The notes: a model not told the origin generated them from the letters alone. 64,000 nucleotides of DNA from Comamonadaceae bacterium (GCA_027484575.1 JAIXSQ010000007.1:774417-838416), one strand, 5' to 3'. Positions 20,127 through 29,701 are shown, numbered from the stretch's first letter. Translations and numbers: made by a program.

Positions 20127-21487
20127 CTCGCGTGCAACAGGTGGGCGGGGTCGACCCGGTAGGCGCCCCAGGCGGGCAGCAGCGCCGCCAGCAGCGCGGC
20201 GACGGCGGCCAGCAGCGGCACCGCGGCCAGCTGCGCCAGCGGCAGCGACTGCAGGTCCAGGCTGGCCAGCGGCAGGCTGCCCCGGGCTTCCAGCAGCGAG
20301 CCTACCAAAGCCGTCAAGGCCCAGCCGGCGGCTACGCCCACCGCGCTGGCCAGCAGCGCCAGCCACAGGGCCTGGGCCAGCAGCACGCCGGCGATGCGGC
20401 GCGGCGGCGCGCCCAGCATGCGCAGCATGGCCAGGTCGGCACGGCGCTCGCGCACGGCGGTCCACAGGGCGATGAACACCGACAGCATCGCGGCCAGCAG
20501 CAGCACGCCGGCGACCGCACGCAGCACGTCGGTGCCCACGCCCAGCAGCCGCAGCAGGCGCGAGACCTCCAGCGCGGGCGAGGCCGCCTGCAGCGCGGTG
20601 GTGGCATTGACCTGGCGCGGGAAGCTCACCGCGGCCAGCGGCGTGGCGTAGCGCACCAGCGCCATCGAGACCTCGCGGGTGTCGGGTGCGGGTGCGGGTG
20701 CGGGTGCGGGTGCGGGTGCGGGTGCGGGTGCGGGTGCGGGTGCGGGTGCGGGGGTGGCGGGCCGGGCCTGGCCGGTCGCCGGCGCGGCCTTCGCCCGGTG
20801 CGCATGGCCGTGGCCGTGGTCGTGGTCGTCCTTTGCGGCTGCTGGCGGCCCGCTGGCCGCGGCAGGCGCCGGCCCGTGCCCCGCGTGCAGGTCCCACACC
20901 GACTCGAGGGAGGTGAGCACCAGCCGGTCGGCCACGCAGCCGCAGGGCGCGAGCACGCCGGCCACGGTGAAGGGGTCGTGGTGGTCGGCGCCGCCGCCCA
21001 GCCCGTGGCTGGTGGCGAACGCCTGGCCCACCTGCCAGCCCGTGGTGCGCGCGACCTGCGCGCCCAGCACCGCCTGCATCGGCGCCTGCCAGGCGGCGCC
21101 CGCGGCCAGCTGCAGCCGGAAATGCGCGAGGTAGTCGGGCGTGGTGCCCAGCACGCGGTAGCCCGCGGCGCTGTCGCCCATGGACAGCGGGATCACCTGC
21201 GCCACCTGCGGATGGCGGGCCAGTGCCTGCACCTCGGCGAGCTTCACGTTGCCCGGCGCCACGTCGACCTGGAACACGCCGGCCAGGATCAGCTGCATGG
21301 GGCTGCCCTTGGCGCCGACCACGGCGTCGATGCCGGCCAGGTCGCGCTGGAGGGCCCGCTCCACCCGCGCGCCGGCCAGCAGCACGAACGTGATGGAGGC
21401 CAGCCCCAGCGCGAGCAGCACCATGTTGAGCACGGCCTGCAACGGGCGTGCCCAGAGCCAGCGCCAGGCGAGCACGGCGACGTTCAT
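20123..21487 (-). CDS. ABC transporter permease, FtsX/MacB-like, with His-rich loop
   Basis: 454 residues: N-terminal membrane helix (about 20-40), a large periplasmic loop, and three C-terminal helices (about 315-435), the FtsX/LolC layout. The loop contains PCGCVADRLVLTSLESVW and then a metal-binding-looking patch DDHDHGHGHAHR, followed by an Ala-Pro tract encoded by 11 GGGTGC hexamers. These features match ABC permeases of zinc-uptake loci rather than LolC. It is coupled at both ends (ATGA) to the ATPase and the DUF3299 genes. The transported metal is inferred. Confidence 0.85.
   Translation of the reverse strand: MNVAVLAWRWLWARPLQAVLNMVLLALGLASITFVLLAGARVERALQRDLAGIDAVVGAKGSPMQLILAGVFQVDVAPGNVKLAEVQALARHPQVAQVIPLSMGDSAAGYRVLGTTPDYLAHFRLQLAAGAAWQAPMQAVLGAQVARTTGWQVGQAFATSHGLGGGADHHDPFTVAGVLAPCGCVADRLVLTSLESVWDLHAGHGPAPAAASGPPAAAKDDHDHGHGHAHRAKAAPATGQARPATPAPAPAPAPAPAPAPAPAPAPAPDTREVSMALVRYATPLAAVSFPRQVNATTALQAASPALEVSRLLRLLGVGTDVLRAVAGVLLLAAMLSVFIALWTAVRERRADLAMLRMLGAPPRRIAGVLLAQALWLALLASAVGVAAGWALTALVGSLLEARGSLPLASLDLQSLPLAQLAAVPLLAAVAALLAALLPAWGAYRVDPAHLLHAR
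20684..20749. repeat. Hexanucleotide tract, 11 perfect GGGTGC units, within the permease gene
   Basis: Eleven uninterrupted copies of GGGTGC on the plus strand read as alternating Ala-Pro codons of the minus-strand permease. Because the unit is six bases, slippage would change loop length by Ala-Pro pairs without a frameshift. Confidence 0.95.
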
Positions 21488-22137
21488 GCCGCCTCCGCCT
21501 GCGGCTGCAGGGACAGCACCTGCGCGCCGTGCAGCGCCTCGCGCACGCGCCGGTCGTGGGTGGCCACCACCAGGCTGGCACCGCAGCGCGCCGCGGTGGA
21601 CTGCAGCAGGCCCAGCGCGCTGGCGCAGGCCGCGTCGTCCAGGCTGGCGGTGGGCTCGTCGGCCAGCAGCAGGCGCGGGCGCAGCAGCACCGCGCGCGCC
21701 AGGGCCACCCGCTGCGCCTGCCCGCCCGACAGCTGCGGCGGCCGGCGCGCGGCCAGCGCCTGCACGCCCAGGGCCTGCAGCGCGGCATCGATGGCCCGCG
21801 CATCGCGCGGCAGGCCCGCGGCGAAGTACGCGAGCGCCAGGTTGCCCGCGACGTCCAGGTCGTCGGCCAGGTGCAGGCGCTGGGGCAGCAGGCCGACCGT
21901 GGCGGCGCGCCAGCGGTCGCGGGCGGCGCCGCGCAGGGCCGCGAGGTCCTGGCCGGCGACGACGAGCGTGCCGGCCCGCGGCGTGAGCAGACCGGCCACC
22001 AGCGCCAGCCAGGTCGACTTGCCCGCGCCGCTGGGGCCGGACAGCAGCAGCGTGCCGCCCTGGGGCAGGTCGACGTCGGGGAACGCAAGGCCGGGGCGCC
22101 CCGGCCAGCCGCCGACCAGGCCGCTGGCGCGGATCAC
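21484..22137 (-). CDS. ABC transporter ATP-binding protein (LolD/MacB-like)
   Basis: 217 residues starting at a GTG that overlaps the msrA stop (GTGA). Walker A is SGPSGAGKSTW (about 33-43), the Q-loop region is VGLLPQRLHL, the signature is QLSGGQAQRVALARA and Walker B is LLLADEPTASLDD, followed by the switch His in VATHDRR. All catalytic residues are present. It partners with the FtsX-like permease next to it, forming a two-gene ABC system with a DUF3299 protein. The substrate is probably metal-related, from context. Confidence 0.9.
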   Translation of the reverse strand: MIRASGLVGGWPGRPGLAFPDVDLPQGGTLLLSGPSGAGKSTWLALVAGLLTPRAGTLVVAGQDLAALRGAARDRWRAATVGLLPQRLHLADDLDVAGNLALAYFAAGLPRDARAIDAALQALGVQALAARRPPQLSGGQAQRVALARAVLLRPRLLLADEPTASLDDAACASALGLLQSTAARCGASLVVATHDRRVREALHGAQVLSLQPQAEAA

Positions 22138-22661
22138 CGGGCCAGCTGCGCGAAGGTCTTGCGGAACTTCGCGACCTTGGGCGCGGCCACGGCCATGCAG
22201 TAGCCCTGGTACGGGTTCTTCTCGAAGAAGTCCTGGTGGTAGTCCTCGGCCGGCCAGTAGGCGGCCAGTGGCACGATCTCGGTCACGATGGGCCGGCCGT
22301 AGGCGCGCTCGGTGGTCAGCTCGGCGACGATCGCCTCGGCCTCGGCGCGCTGCGCATCGGTGGTGAAGTAGATGCCGCTGCGGTACTGCGTGCCCACGTC
22401 GTTGCCCTGCCGGTTCAGCTGGGTCGGGTCGTGCACCGCGAAGAAGATCTCCAGGACCTGCCGCGTGCTGATGAGGGCCGGGTCGTAGGTGAGCCTGACC
22501 ACCTCGTTGTGGCCGGTGGCGCCGGTGCACAACTGCTCGTAGCTGGGCTGCTCCACGTGCCCGTTCGCATAGCCCGACTCGACGTCGGTGACGCCGCGCA
22601 CCTGCACGTACACCGCCTCGGTGCACCAGAAGCAGCCGCCGCCCAGCACGATGGTTTCCAT
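22134..22661 (-). CDS. msrA: Peptide-methionine (S)-S-oxide reductase
   Basis: 175 residues with the catalytic motif GGGCFWC (Cys at about 10) at the N-terminus, the substrate pocket GYANGHVEQPSYEQLCTG and the conserved AEDYHQDFFEKNPYQGYC. It reduces methionine-S-sulfoxide in oxidised proteins or free methionine using thioredoxin. It leads a minus-strand operon of ABC, DUF3299 and TonB-receptor genes; coupling by GTGA implies co-expression, which links oxidative repair with metal uptake in this organism. Length and motifs are standard. Confidence 0.95.
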   Translation of the reverse strand: METIVLGGGCFWCTEAVYVQVRGVTDVESGYANGHVEQPSYEQLCTGATGHNEVVRLTYDPALISTRQVLEIFFAVHDPTQLNRQGNDVGTQYRSGIYFTTDAQRAEAEAIVAELTTERAYGRPIVTEIVPLAAYWPAEDYHQDFFEKNPYQGYCMAVAAPKVAKFRKTFAQLAR

Positions 22662-22734
22662 GTCCGACTCCAGCTCTCGACGCTCGCCAAGCCGCCGACT
22701 GTAGCGGCCTGCCGGGCGTCCCGTGCCCCGTCGG

Positions 22735-22740
22735 TACCAT
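22735..22740 (+). promoter_or_regulatory. Candidate leaderless -10 element (TACCAT)
   Basis: TACCAT lies 7 nt before ATG 22748 of the YdcF-like gene; no Shine-Dalgarno lies between and the following bases are all C/G. Confidence 0.35.
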
Positions 22741-22747
22741 CGCCCCC

Positions 22748-23500
22748 ATGCTGTCCGGCGAACTCAAGCCCCTGCTCACCGCGCTGGTGCTGCCGCCGGC
22801 GGGGCCGATCCTGGTCGCCGCAGCGGGCCTGCTGCTAGCGCGGCGTCGGCGCGGCGCGGGCCTGGCCCTCGCCGCGATCGCGCTGGGGGGCCTGTGGGCG
22901 CTGTCCAGCCAGGCCGTCGCGCTGCGGCTGGCCGACACGCTGCTGCCCCTGCCGGCGCCGGTCACGCCGGCGCAGGTGCGCCAGGTGCAGGCGGTGGTGG
23001 TGCTGGGCGGCGGCGTGCTGCCCTGGGCGCCCGAGTACGGCGCAGCGCAGCCCAATGCCCACACCGCCGCCCGGCTGCGCTATGGGGCGTGGCTGGTGCG
23101 GCAGACCGGCCTGCCGCTGGCCTTCGCGGGCGGCGTGGGCTGGTCCGCCGCAGGCACCGGCTTCGCGCCCGAAGCGCAGGTGGCCGGCGCCTACCTGCAG
23201 GAACTGGGCGTGCCCCTGCGCTGGGCCGACGACGCCTCGCGCGATACGGCCGAGAACGCCAGCCGCATCCACGCGCTGCTGGCGCCGGCCGGCGTGCGCC
23301 GCATCGCGCTGGTGACCGACGCCTGGCACCTGCCGCGGGCGGTGCACCACTTCCGCGCCGCCGGCTTCGAGGTGCTGCCCGCGCCCACCGGGCTGCCGGT
23401 GGCGCAGCACCGGCCGCTGCTGACCTGGCTGCCCTCGTCCGAGGGCGCGCAGCTGGCCCGGCAGGTGCTGCGCGAACGGCTGGGCCTGGCGCTGCTGTGA
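22748..23500 (+). CDS. YdcF/ElyC-family (DUF218) membrane protein
   Basis: 250 residues. Two N-terminal membrane helices (about 12-30 and 37-58) precede the DUF218 Rossmann-like domain: AVVVLGGGVLPWAPEYG (about 80), NAHTAARLRYGAWLV, the GGxxWS-like stretch and SRDTAENASRIHALL, then VTDAWHLPRAVHHFRAAGFEVLP. The mainly periplasmic-side domain is linked in E. coli ElyC to cell-envelope carbon-lipid metabolism; substrate unknown. It stands divergent from msrA and 75 bp ahead of the TetR gene. Confidence 0.9.
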   Translation: MLSGELKPLLTALVLPPAGPILVAAAGLLLARRRRGAGLALAAIALGGLWALSSQAVALRLADTLLPLPAPVTPAQVRQVQAVVVLGGGVLPWAPEYGAAQPNAHTAARLRYGAWLVRQTGLPLAFAGGVGWSAAGTGFAPEAQVAGAYLQELGVPLRWADDASRDTAENASRIHALLAPAGVRRIALVTDAWHLPRAVHHFRAAGFEVLPAPTGLPVAQHRPLLTWLPSSEGAQLARQVLRERLGLALL

Positions 23501-23545
23501 CCGGGCGGGGTGGCCGCCGCGCTTGTGCCGTCTGCAGCCACCGGG

Positions 23546-23572
23546 TACATTACTAACCAGTCAGTCATTAGC
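23546..23572. promoter_or_regulatory. Likely TetR-family operator and promoter upstream of the RND regulator
   Basis: An imperfect dyad ACTAACCAGTCAGT (23552-23565) overlaps TACATT/TACTAA -10-like sequence and ends 10 bp before the regulator start. Local base composition is much more AT-rich than its surroundings. The GACTGACTGGTTAGT form of the opposite strand resembles operators of AcrR-type TetR regulators, so self-repression of the pump operon is the likely use. Confidence 0.6.
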
Positions 23573-23575
23573 ACG

Positions 23576-24259
23576 ATGGTGTCACCTCCCCCCCCTGCCC
23601 GCGCCGACGCCGCGAGCGCCGACGAGCCGGTCAGCCGGCGCGAGCGGCGCAAGGAAGCGCGCCCGGGCGAACTGCTGGATGCCGCGCTCGACCTGTTCGT
23701 CGAGAAGGGCTTCGCCGCCACCCGCTCCGAGGAAGTGGCGGCGCGTGCCGGCGTGTCCAAGGGCACCCTGTTCCTGTACTTCCCGAGCAAGGAAGAGCTG
23801 TTCAAGGCGGTGGTGCGGGCCAACATCTCCGGCCGCTTCGACGAGTGGAACCAGGAGTTCGAGAGCTTCCAGGGCACCGCGGCCGACCTGGTGCGCTACT
23901 GCATGCAGAGCTGGTGGCAGCGCATCGGCGCCACCCGCGCCAGCGGCATCACCAAGCTGATCATCAGCGAGGCCCGCAACTTCCCCGAGCTGGCGGCCTT
24001 CTACCAGCAGGAGGTCGTGCGGCCCGGCACCGCGCTGATCCGGCGCATCCTCGAGCAGGGCGTGGCCCGCGGGGAGTTCCGGCCCATGGACCTCGACTAC
24101 GCCGTCTATTCCATCGTCGCGCCGATGATGTTCCTGATCATGATGAAGCACTCGCTGGGCGCCTGCTCGCCCCAGGACTACGCCATGGACCCGGCCCGGT
24201 ACCTGGACGTGCAGGCCGACCTGCTGCTGCGCGGCATTGCCGCGGAGGGCGCGCGATGA
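23576..24259 (+). CDS. TetR/AcrR-family transcriptional regulator of the RND pump operon
   Basis: 227 residues. The TetR DNA-binding domain spans about 30-80: LLDAALDLFVEKGFAATRSEEVA, then VSKGTLFLYFPSKEELF. The C-terminal part (TetR_C-like, with ISEARNFPELAAFYQQEVV) is typical of AcrR relatives next to RND pumps. ATG 23576 is preferred to an upstream GTG at 23510 because the operator lies between them. The stop overlaps the adaptor start (ATGA), so regulator and pump are one unit, presumably self-repressed until an inducing compound binds. Confidence 0.9.
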   Translation: MVSPPPPARADAASADEPVSRRERRKEARPGELLDAALDLFVEKGFAATRSEEVAARAGVSKGTLFLYFPSKEELFKAVVRANISGRFDEWNQEFESFQGTAADLVRYCMQSWWQRIGATRASGITKLIISEARNFPELAAFYQQEVVRPGTALIRRILEQGVARGEFRPMDLDYAVYSIVAPMMFLIMMKHSLGACSPQDYAMDPARYLDVQADLLLRGIAAEGAR

Positions 24260-25395
24260 GCCGGCGCGTCCGCTGGATCCTGCTCGCGCTGGCCGTGCTG
24301 CTCGTGGCCGGCGGCAGCTGGCGCGCGTACAAGGCGCGCCAGGCCCGCATGGCCCAGCCGGTGGCGACCACCGAGGCGGTGGCCGAGCTGGCCGCCACCG
24401 ACGTGCTGCGGCTCGCGCCGGTCGAGCTCACGCAGGGGCTGCAGGTCTCGGGCGCGCTGCGCGCGGTCGACAGCGCCGTGGTCAAGGCCCGCGTGGCCGG
24501 CGAGTTGCAGGGCCTGGCGGTGCGCGAGGGCGACGCCGTGGCCGCCGGCCAGGTGCTGGGCCGCATCGAGCCCACCGAGTCGCAGGCCAGGCTGCGCCAG
24601 GCGCAGCAGCAGGCCGACGCGGCCAGGGCGCAGATCGACATCGCCCAGCGCGCCTACGACAACAACAAGGCCCTGGTCGACCAGGGCTTCATCAGCCGCA
24701 CGGCCCTGGACACCTCGCTGGCCCAGCTCAACGCCGCCAGGGCCAGCTGGGAGGCCGCCGCCGCGGCCACCGACGTGGCCCGCAAGTCGCTGGACGACAC
24801 GGTGCTGCGCGCACCCATCGCCGGCACCGTGGCCCAGCGGCTGGCGCAGAACGGCGAGCGGCTGCCGGTGGATGCCAAGGTGGTCGAGATCGTCGACCTG
24901 CGCCGCCTGGAGATGGAAGCCACGCTGAGCGCGGCCGACTCGGTGCAGCTGCGCGTGGGGCAGGCGGCACGGCTGCAGGTCGAAGGCGTGGCCCAGCCGG
25001 TGGCTGCCAAGGTGGCCCGCATCAACCCCAGCGCCCAGGCGGGCAGCCGCAGCGTGCTGGCCTACCTGTCGCTGGACCAGGCGGCCGGCCTGCGCCAGGG
25101 CCTGTACGCGCAGGGCCGCATCGCCACCGGCGGCCAGCGTGTGCTGGCCGTGCCGCTGTCGGCACTGCGCACCGACAAGCCCACGCCCTACCTGCAGTTG
25201 GTCGAGGGTGGCCGGGTGGTGCACCGCGCGGTCACGCCGGGTGCCCGCGGCGAGGCGGGCAACGAGCCCTGGGTCGCGGTGGACGGCGTCGCGGACGGCG
25301 CGATGCTGGTGCGCGGCCAGATCGGCCCGCTGCGCGAAGGCACGGCGGTGAAGTTCACGGGCGGCGAGCCGGCCGCCACCCGGCCCGCGCCCTGA
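24256..25395 (+). CDS. RND efflux periplasmic adaptor subunit (AcrA/MexA-like)
   Basis: 379 residues with one N-terminal membrane helix (about 6-22). The lipoyl half-motifs VKARVAGELQGLAVREGDAV and LRAPIAGTVAQRLAQNGERL flank a coiled-coil hairpin (about 110-170), then the beta-barrel region and the membrane-proximal VPLSALRTDKPTPYLQLV. It would bridge the HAE pump encoded next and a TolC channel. It begins inside the TetR stop codon and ends five bases before the pump start. Confidence 0.92.
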   Translation: MSRRVRWILLALAVLLVAGGSWRAYKARQARMAQPVATTEAVAELAATDVLRLAPVELTQGLQVSGALRAVDSAVVKARVAGELQGLAVREGDAVAAGQVLGRIEPTESQARLRQAQQQADAARAQIDIAQRAYDNNKALVDQGFISRTALDTSLAQLNAARASWEAAAAATDVARKSLDDTVLRAPIAGTVAQRLAQNGERLPVDAKVVEIVDLRRLEMEATLSAADSVQLRVGQAARLQVEGVAQPVAAKVARINPSAQAGSRSVLAYLSLDQAAGLRQGLYAQGRIATGGQRVLAVPLSALRTDKPTPYLQLVEGGRVVHRAVTPGARGEAGNEPWVAVDGVADGAMLVRGQIGPLREGTAVKFTGGEPAATRPAP

Positions 25396-25399
25396 CGCC

Positions 25400-28300
25400 A
25401 TGTGGTTCACCCGCGTCAGCCTGAAGAACCCCGTCTTCGCCACCATGCTCATGCTGGGCCTGGTGGTGCTGGGCCTGTTCTCGCTGCAGCGCCTGCAGGT
25501 CGACCAGTTCCCCAACATCGACTTCCCGGTCGTGGTGGTGCAGACCGAGTACCCGGGCGCCTCGCCCGAGGTGGTCGAGAGCGAGGTCACCAAGAAGGTC
25601 GAGGAAGGCGTCAACGCCATCGCCGGCATCAACACCCTGACCTCGCGCAGCTACGAGGGCCAGTCGGTCGTCATCATCGAGTTCCAGCTGCACATCGACG
25701 GCCGCAAGGCCGCCGACGACGTGCGCGAGAAGGTCGCCGCGATCCGCCCGACCTTCCGCACCGAGGTCAAGGAGCCGCGGGTGCTGCGCTTCGACCCGGC
25801 CAGCCGCGCGATCTGGTCGCTGGCCGTGCTGCCCGACCCCAAGGCCGCCCGTCCCATGAGCCCGGTGGAGCTGACCAACTGGGCCGACCAGGTGCTCAAG
25901 AAGCGCATCGAGAACGTGCGCGGCGTGGGCTCGGTCACGCTGGTGGGCGCGAGCAAGCGCGAGATCAACCTCTACCTGGACCCGCAGGCCATGGAGGCGC
26001 TGGGCGTCACCGCCGACCAGGTGGTGGCGGCGGTGCGCAGCGAGAACCAGGACGTGCCGGTGGGCGCGCTGCGCTCGGCCGCCCAGGAACGGGTGGTGCA
26101 GATCGATGCGCGCATGCAGCGGCCCGAGGACTTCGGCCGCCTCATCGTCGCGCGCAAGGGCGGCACGCCGGTGCGGCTGGACCAGGTGGCGCGGGTGTCC
26201 GACGGCGCGCAGGAACTGGAGAGCCTGGCCCTGTACAACGGCCAGCGCACCCTGCTGCTGACGGTGCAGAAGGCGCAGGACGAGAACACCATCGCCGTCA
26301 TCGACGGGCTGCGCCGCACGCTGGCCGAGATGCAGGCCCAGCTGCCCCCGGGCGTGACGCTGGCGCCGATCCAGGACGCCTCGCGGCCGATCCGGGTCGC
26401 GGTCGACAACGTGCGCCGCACGCTGGTCGAGGGCGCGGTGCTGACGGTGCTGATCGTCTTCCTGTTCCTGAACTCCTGGCGCTCGACCGTCATCACCGGG
26501 CTGACGCTGCCGATCTCGCTGATCGGCACCTTCCTGTTCATGCATGCCTTCGGCTTCACGGTGAACATGATCACGCTGATGGCGCTGTCGCTGTGCGTGG
26601 GCCTGCTGATCGACGACGCGATCGTGGTGCGCGAGAACATCGTGCGCCACGTGCAGATGGGCAAGGACCCCTACACCGCGTCACTGGAGGGCACGCAGGA
26701 GATCGGGCTGGCCGTGCTGGCCACCACGCTGTCGATCGTGGCGGTGTTCCTGCCGATCGGCTTCATGCAGGGGATCATCGGCAAGTTCTTCCACGAGTTC
26801 GGCATCACCATCGTCGCGGCGGTGCTGATCTCGATGTTCGTGAGCTTCACGCTCGACCCGATGCTGTCGTCGGTGTGGCACGACCCCGAGATCGAGGCCC
26901 ACGGCAAGCCGCGCCAGGCGCGCACGCTGTATGACCGCACCATCGGCCGCGTCACCGGCTGGTTCGACCGCGCCACCGAGCGGCTGGCCGACGGCTACCA
27001 GTCGCTGCTGCGCTGGTCGCTGGCGCACCAGGCCGCCACCATCGCGATCGCGGCCGGCATCTTCGTGCTGTCGGTGGTGATGGTGCCGCTGCTGGGCACC
27101 GAGTTCGTGCCCAAGGCCGACTACTCCGAGACCTCGGTCAGCTTCAACACGCCGGTGGGCTCCTCGCTGGAGGCCACCGAGGCCAAGGCGCGCCAGGTCG
27201 AGGCCATCGTGCGCGAGTTCCCCGAGGTGCGCTACACGCTGGCGACCATCAACACCGGCACCGCGCAGGGCAAGATCTACGCGTCGGTCTACGTGCGGCT
27301 GGTCGACCGGGCCGAGCGCGCGCGCAGCGTCGACCAGATGTCGGTGGTGCTGCGCCAGCGGCTGGCCCAGGTGCCGGGCATCACGGTCACCCACGTGGGC
27401 CTGCTCGACTCGGTGGGCGGCAACAAGCAGGTCGAGTTCTCCATCCTCGGCCCCGACCTGGGCGAGCTCGAACGCCTGTCCAAGCTGGTGATGGAGAAGG
27501 TGCGGCCGATCTCCGGGCTGGTGGACCTGGACTCCAGCGTCAAGCCCGACAAGCCGACCGTCGAGGTCCAGGTGCGGCGCGACGCCGCCAGCGACCTGGG
27601 CCTGTCGGTGGGGCAGATCGGCGGCGCGCTGCGCACGCTGGTGGCCGGCCAGACGGTGGGCAACTGGCGCTCGCCCGACGACCAGACCTACGACGTCAAC
27701 GTGCGGCTCGCGCCGCAGGCGCGGGTGGCGCCCGGCCAGCTCGAGCGCCTGCCGTTCGCGCTGGGTGCCGCGGCCGACGGCAGCTCGCGCATCGTGCGGC
27801 TGGGCCAGGTGGCCGACGTGCGCGAGGGCACCGGCCCCAACCAGGTCAACCGGCGCGACCTCACGCGCGAGGTCGCGATCAACGGCAACGCCTCGGGCCG
27901 CTCGGCCGGCGAGATCTCGCGCGACATCGGCAGCGCGCTGGCGGGGGTGAACTTCCCGCCCGGCTACCGCTGGCAGTTCGGCGGCTCGACCAAGAACATG
28001 GCCGAGTCGTTCGGCTACGCGGTGTCGGCGCTGGCGATGGCCATCATCTTCATCTACATGATCCTGGCCAGCCAGTTCAAGAGCTTCCTGCAGCCGCTGG
28101 CGCTCATGACCTCGCTGCCGCTGACGCTGATCGGCGTGGTGCTCGCGTTGCTGGCCTTCGGCTCCACGCTGTCCATGTTCTCGATCATCGGCATCGTGAT
28201 GCTCATGGGCCTGGTCACCAAGAACGCGATCCTGCTGGTGGACTTCGCCATCCGCGCACGCGAGGACGGGATGGCCCGGGCCGACGCCCTGCTGCTGGCC

Positions 28301-28618
28301 GCCCGCGTGCGGCTGCGCCCGATCCTGATGACGACCCTGGCCATGGTGTTCGGCATGGTGCCGCTGGCCTTCGCCCTGTCCGAAGGCTCCGAGCAGCGCG
28401 CGCCGATGGGCCAGGCGGTCATCGGCGGCGTGATCACCTCCTCGCTGCTGACCCTGGTGGTGGTGCCGGTCGTCTACTGCTGGCTCGACGACCTGGGCCA
28501 GTGGCTGCGCCGCCGCGCCGGCGTGGCCGCGCCCGCCGCCGGAACCAACGCGACCGCCGGCGGGGCCGGGGCGCAGGCCGCCCCGGCTTCTAGAATCGGC
28601 CGCTTGCCCCATCCGTGA
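25400..28618 (+). CDS. RND multidrug efflux pump, inner-membrane subunit (HAE-1 family)
   Basis: 1072 residues, standard for the hydrophobe/amphiphile branch. The N-terminus ([17 protein letters not shown]) with [13 protein letters not shown], the helix-4 proton-relay pair in [16 protein letters not shown], and the second-half [20 protein letters not shown] and [13 protein letters not shown] are all characteristic. Substrates of such pumps are drugs, dyes or detergents driven by proton influx; the actual substrate is unknown. It sits in the TetR-adaptor-pump transcription unit, followed 26 bp later by the isoaspartyl methyltransferase gene. Confidence 0.95.
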   Translation: MWFTRVSLKNPVFATMLMLGLVVLGLFSLQRLQVDQFPNIDFPVVVVQTEYPGASPEVVESEVTKKVEEGVNAIAGINTLTSRSYEGQSVVIIEFQLHIDGRKAADDVREKVAAIRPTFRTEVKEPRVLRFDPASRAIWSLAVLPDPKAARPMSPVELTNWADQVLKKRIENVRGVGSVTLVGASKREINLYLDPQAMEALGVTADQVVAAVRSENQDVPVGALRSAAQERVVQIDARMQRPEDFGRLIVARKGGTPVRLDQVARVSDGAQELESLALYNGQRTLLLTVQKAQDENTIAVIDGLRRTLAEMQAQLPPGVTLAPIQDASRPIRVAVDNVRRTLVEGAVLTVLIVFLFLNSWRSTVITGLTLPISLIGTFLFMHAFGFTVNMITLMALSLCVGLLIDDAIVVRENIVRHVQMGKDPYTASLEGTQEIGLAVLATTLSIVAVFLPIGFMQGIIGKFFHEFGITIVAAVLISMFVSFTLDPMLSSVWHDPEIEAHGKPRQARTLYDRTIGRVTGWFDRATERLADGYQSLLRWSLAHQAATIAIAAGIFVLSVVMVPLLGTEFVPKADYSETSVSFNTPVGSSLEATEAKARQVEAIVREFPEVRYTLATINTGTAQGKIYASVYVRLVDRAERARSVDQMSVVLRQRLAQVPGITVTHVGLLDSVGGNKQVEFSILGPDLGELERLSKLVMEKVRPISGLVDLDSSVKPDKPTVEVQVRRDAASDLGLSVGQIGGALRTLVAGQTVGNWRSPDDQTYDVNVRLAPQARVAPGQLERLPFALGAAADGSSRIVRLGQVADVREGTGPNQVNRRDLTREVAINGNASGRSAGEISRDIGSALAGVNFPPGYRWQFGGSTKNMAESFGYAVSALAMAIIFIYMILASQFKSFLQPLALMTSLPLTLIGVVLALLAFGSTLSMFSIIGIVMLMGLVTKNAILLVDFAIRAREDGMARADALLLAARVRLRPILMTTLAMVFGMVPLAFALSEGSEQRAPMGQAVIGGVITSSLLTLVVVPVVYCWLDDLGQWLRRRAGVAAPAAGTNATAGGAGAQAAPASRIGRLPHP

Positions 28619-28643
28619 TCCCCTTCCAAGCCGTCCCCGCGCC

Positions 28644-29324
28644 ATGACCGTTCCCGTCGACCAACTCCGCTTCAACATGATCGAGCAGCAGATCCGTCCC
28701 TGGGACGTGCTCGACCTCCGCGTGCTCGACCTGCTCAAGGTCGTGCGGCGCGAGGAGTTCGTGCCCCCCGCGCACCAGGGCCTGGCCTTCGTCGACATGG
28801 AGATCCCGCTGCGCGGCACGCCCGAGCAGGCCCGCGCCAGCGGCCAGATCATGCTGGCGCCTCGCGTCGAGGCCCGGCTGGTGCAGGACGTGAACCCACA
28901 GCCGCACGAGCAGGTGCTCGAGATCGGTGCGGGCTCGGGCCACATGGCCGCCCTGCTCGCCGGCCTGTGCCAGCGCGTGATCACCCTGGAGATCGAGCCC
29001 GAGCTGGCCCGCATGGCGCAGGCCAACCTGCAGCGCGCCGGCGTGCGCAACGCCGAGGTGCGCGAGGCCGACGGCGCCAAGGGCCTGGCCGCCGAAGGTC
29101 CGTTCGACGTGATCCTGCTGTCGGGCTCGGTCGCGCAGGTGCCCGACGCGCTGCTGCAGCAGCTCAAGCCGGGCGGCCGCCTGATGGCCATCGTGGGCGA
29201 GGAGCCCATGATGCGCGCCACGCTGGTCACCCGCACGACCGGCGGCACCACCACCGCCCAGCGCTGGGACACGGTGGCGCCGCGGCTGGTGCATTTCGCC
29301 GAACCCTCAAGGTTCAGCTTCTGA
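28644..29324 (+). CDS. Protein-L-isoaspartate O-methyltransferase family protein
   Basis: 226 residues. The SAM-binding motif I appears as VLEIGAGSGHMAALLA (about 92-107), with VITLEIEPELARMA as motif post-I and LKPGGRLMAIVGE as motif III. The N-terminal MIEQQIRPWDVLD and the substrate-side ARASGQIMLAPRV fit the Burkholderiales form that lies upstream of a rhodanese and TolC. It repairs isoaspartyl residues, although this branch lacks experimental proof. The ATG lies 26 bp after the pump gene and has no strong Shine-Dalgarno. Confidence 0.9.
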   Translation: MTVPVDQLRFNMIEQQIRPWDVLDLRVLDLLKVVRREEFVPPAHQGLAFVDMEIPLRGTPEQARASGQIMLAPRVEARLVQDVNPQPHEQVLEIGAGSGHMAALLAGLCQRVITLEIEPELARMAQANLQRAGVRNAEVREADGAKGLAAEGPFDVILLSGSVAQVPDALLQQLKPGGRLMAIVGEEPMMRATLVTRTTGGTTTAQRWDTVAPRLVHFAEPSRFSF

Positions 29325-29326
29325 GC

Positions 29327-29662
29327 ATGATCGACCAGGTCCGCCCCGCCGATCTCGACGCCTGGCTCGCGGCCCAGCAACGCCCCGGCGTGGTCCTGGA
29401 CGTGCGCGAGGACCCCGAGCTGCGCGCCGCCAGCGTCACGCCCGCCGGCTTCACGCTGGTGGCCATCCCCATGGGCCAGGTGCCCGCGCGGCTGGCCGAG
29501 CTCGACCCCGACACGCCGGTGGCCTGCCTGTGCCACCACGGCGCGCGCAGCATGCGCGTGGCGATGTACCTGGCCGGCAACGGCTTCGGCACCGTGGCCA
29601 ACATCGCCGGCGGCATCGACGCCTGGTCGCTCGAGCGCGACCCCGCGGTGCCGCGCTACTGA
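29327..29662 (+). CDS. Rhodanese-like domain protein
   Basis: 111 residues, a single rhodanese domain. The active loop is CLCHHGARSMRVA, with Cys69 the likely sulfur-carrying residue, between VLDVREDPEL (about 23-32) and the closing NIAGGIDAWS. Single-domain rhodaneses move sulfane sulfur from thiosulfate or polysulfide to thiols; the acceptor is not evident. The start lies two bases after the methyltransferase stop, implying one mRNA through the TolC gene. Confidence 0.9.
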   Translation: MIDQVRPADLDAWLAAQQRPGVVLDVREDPELRAASVTPAGFTLVAIPMGQVPARLAELDPDTPVACLCHHGARSMRVAMYLAGNGFGTVANIAGGIDAWSLERDPAVPRY

Positions 29663-29701
29663 GCTGTGACCGAGCATTCCCCGACAAGCAGAAAGACGGA
29701 C

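Noticed and set aside
20684..20749. Considered as a CRISPR or short tandem regulatory array
   Set aside because: The unit is 6 bp with no spacers and is translated as Ala-Pro inside the permease.
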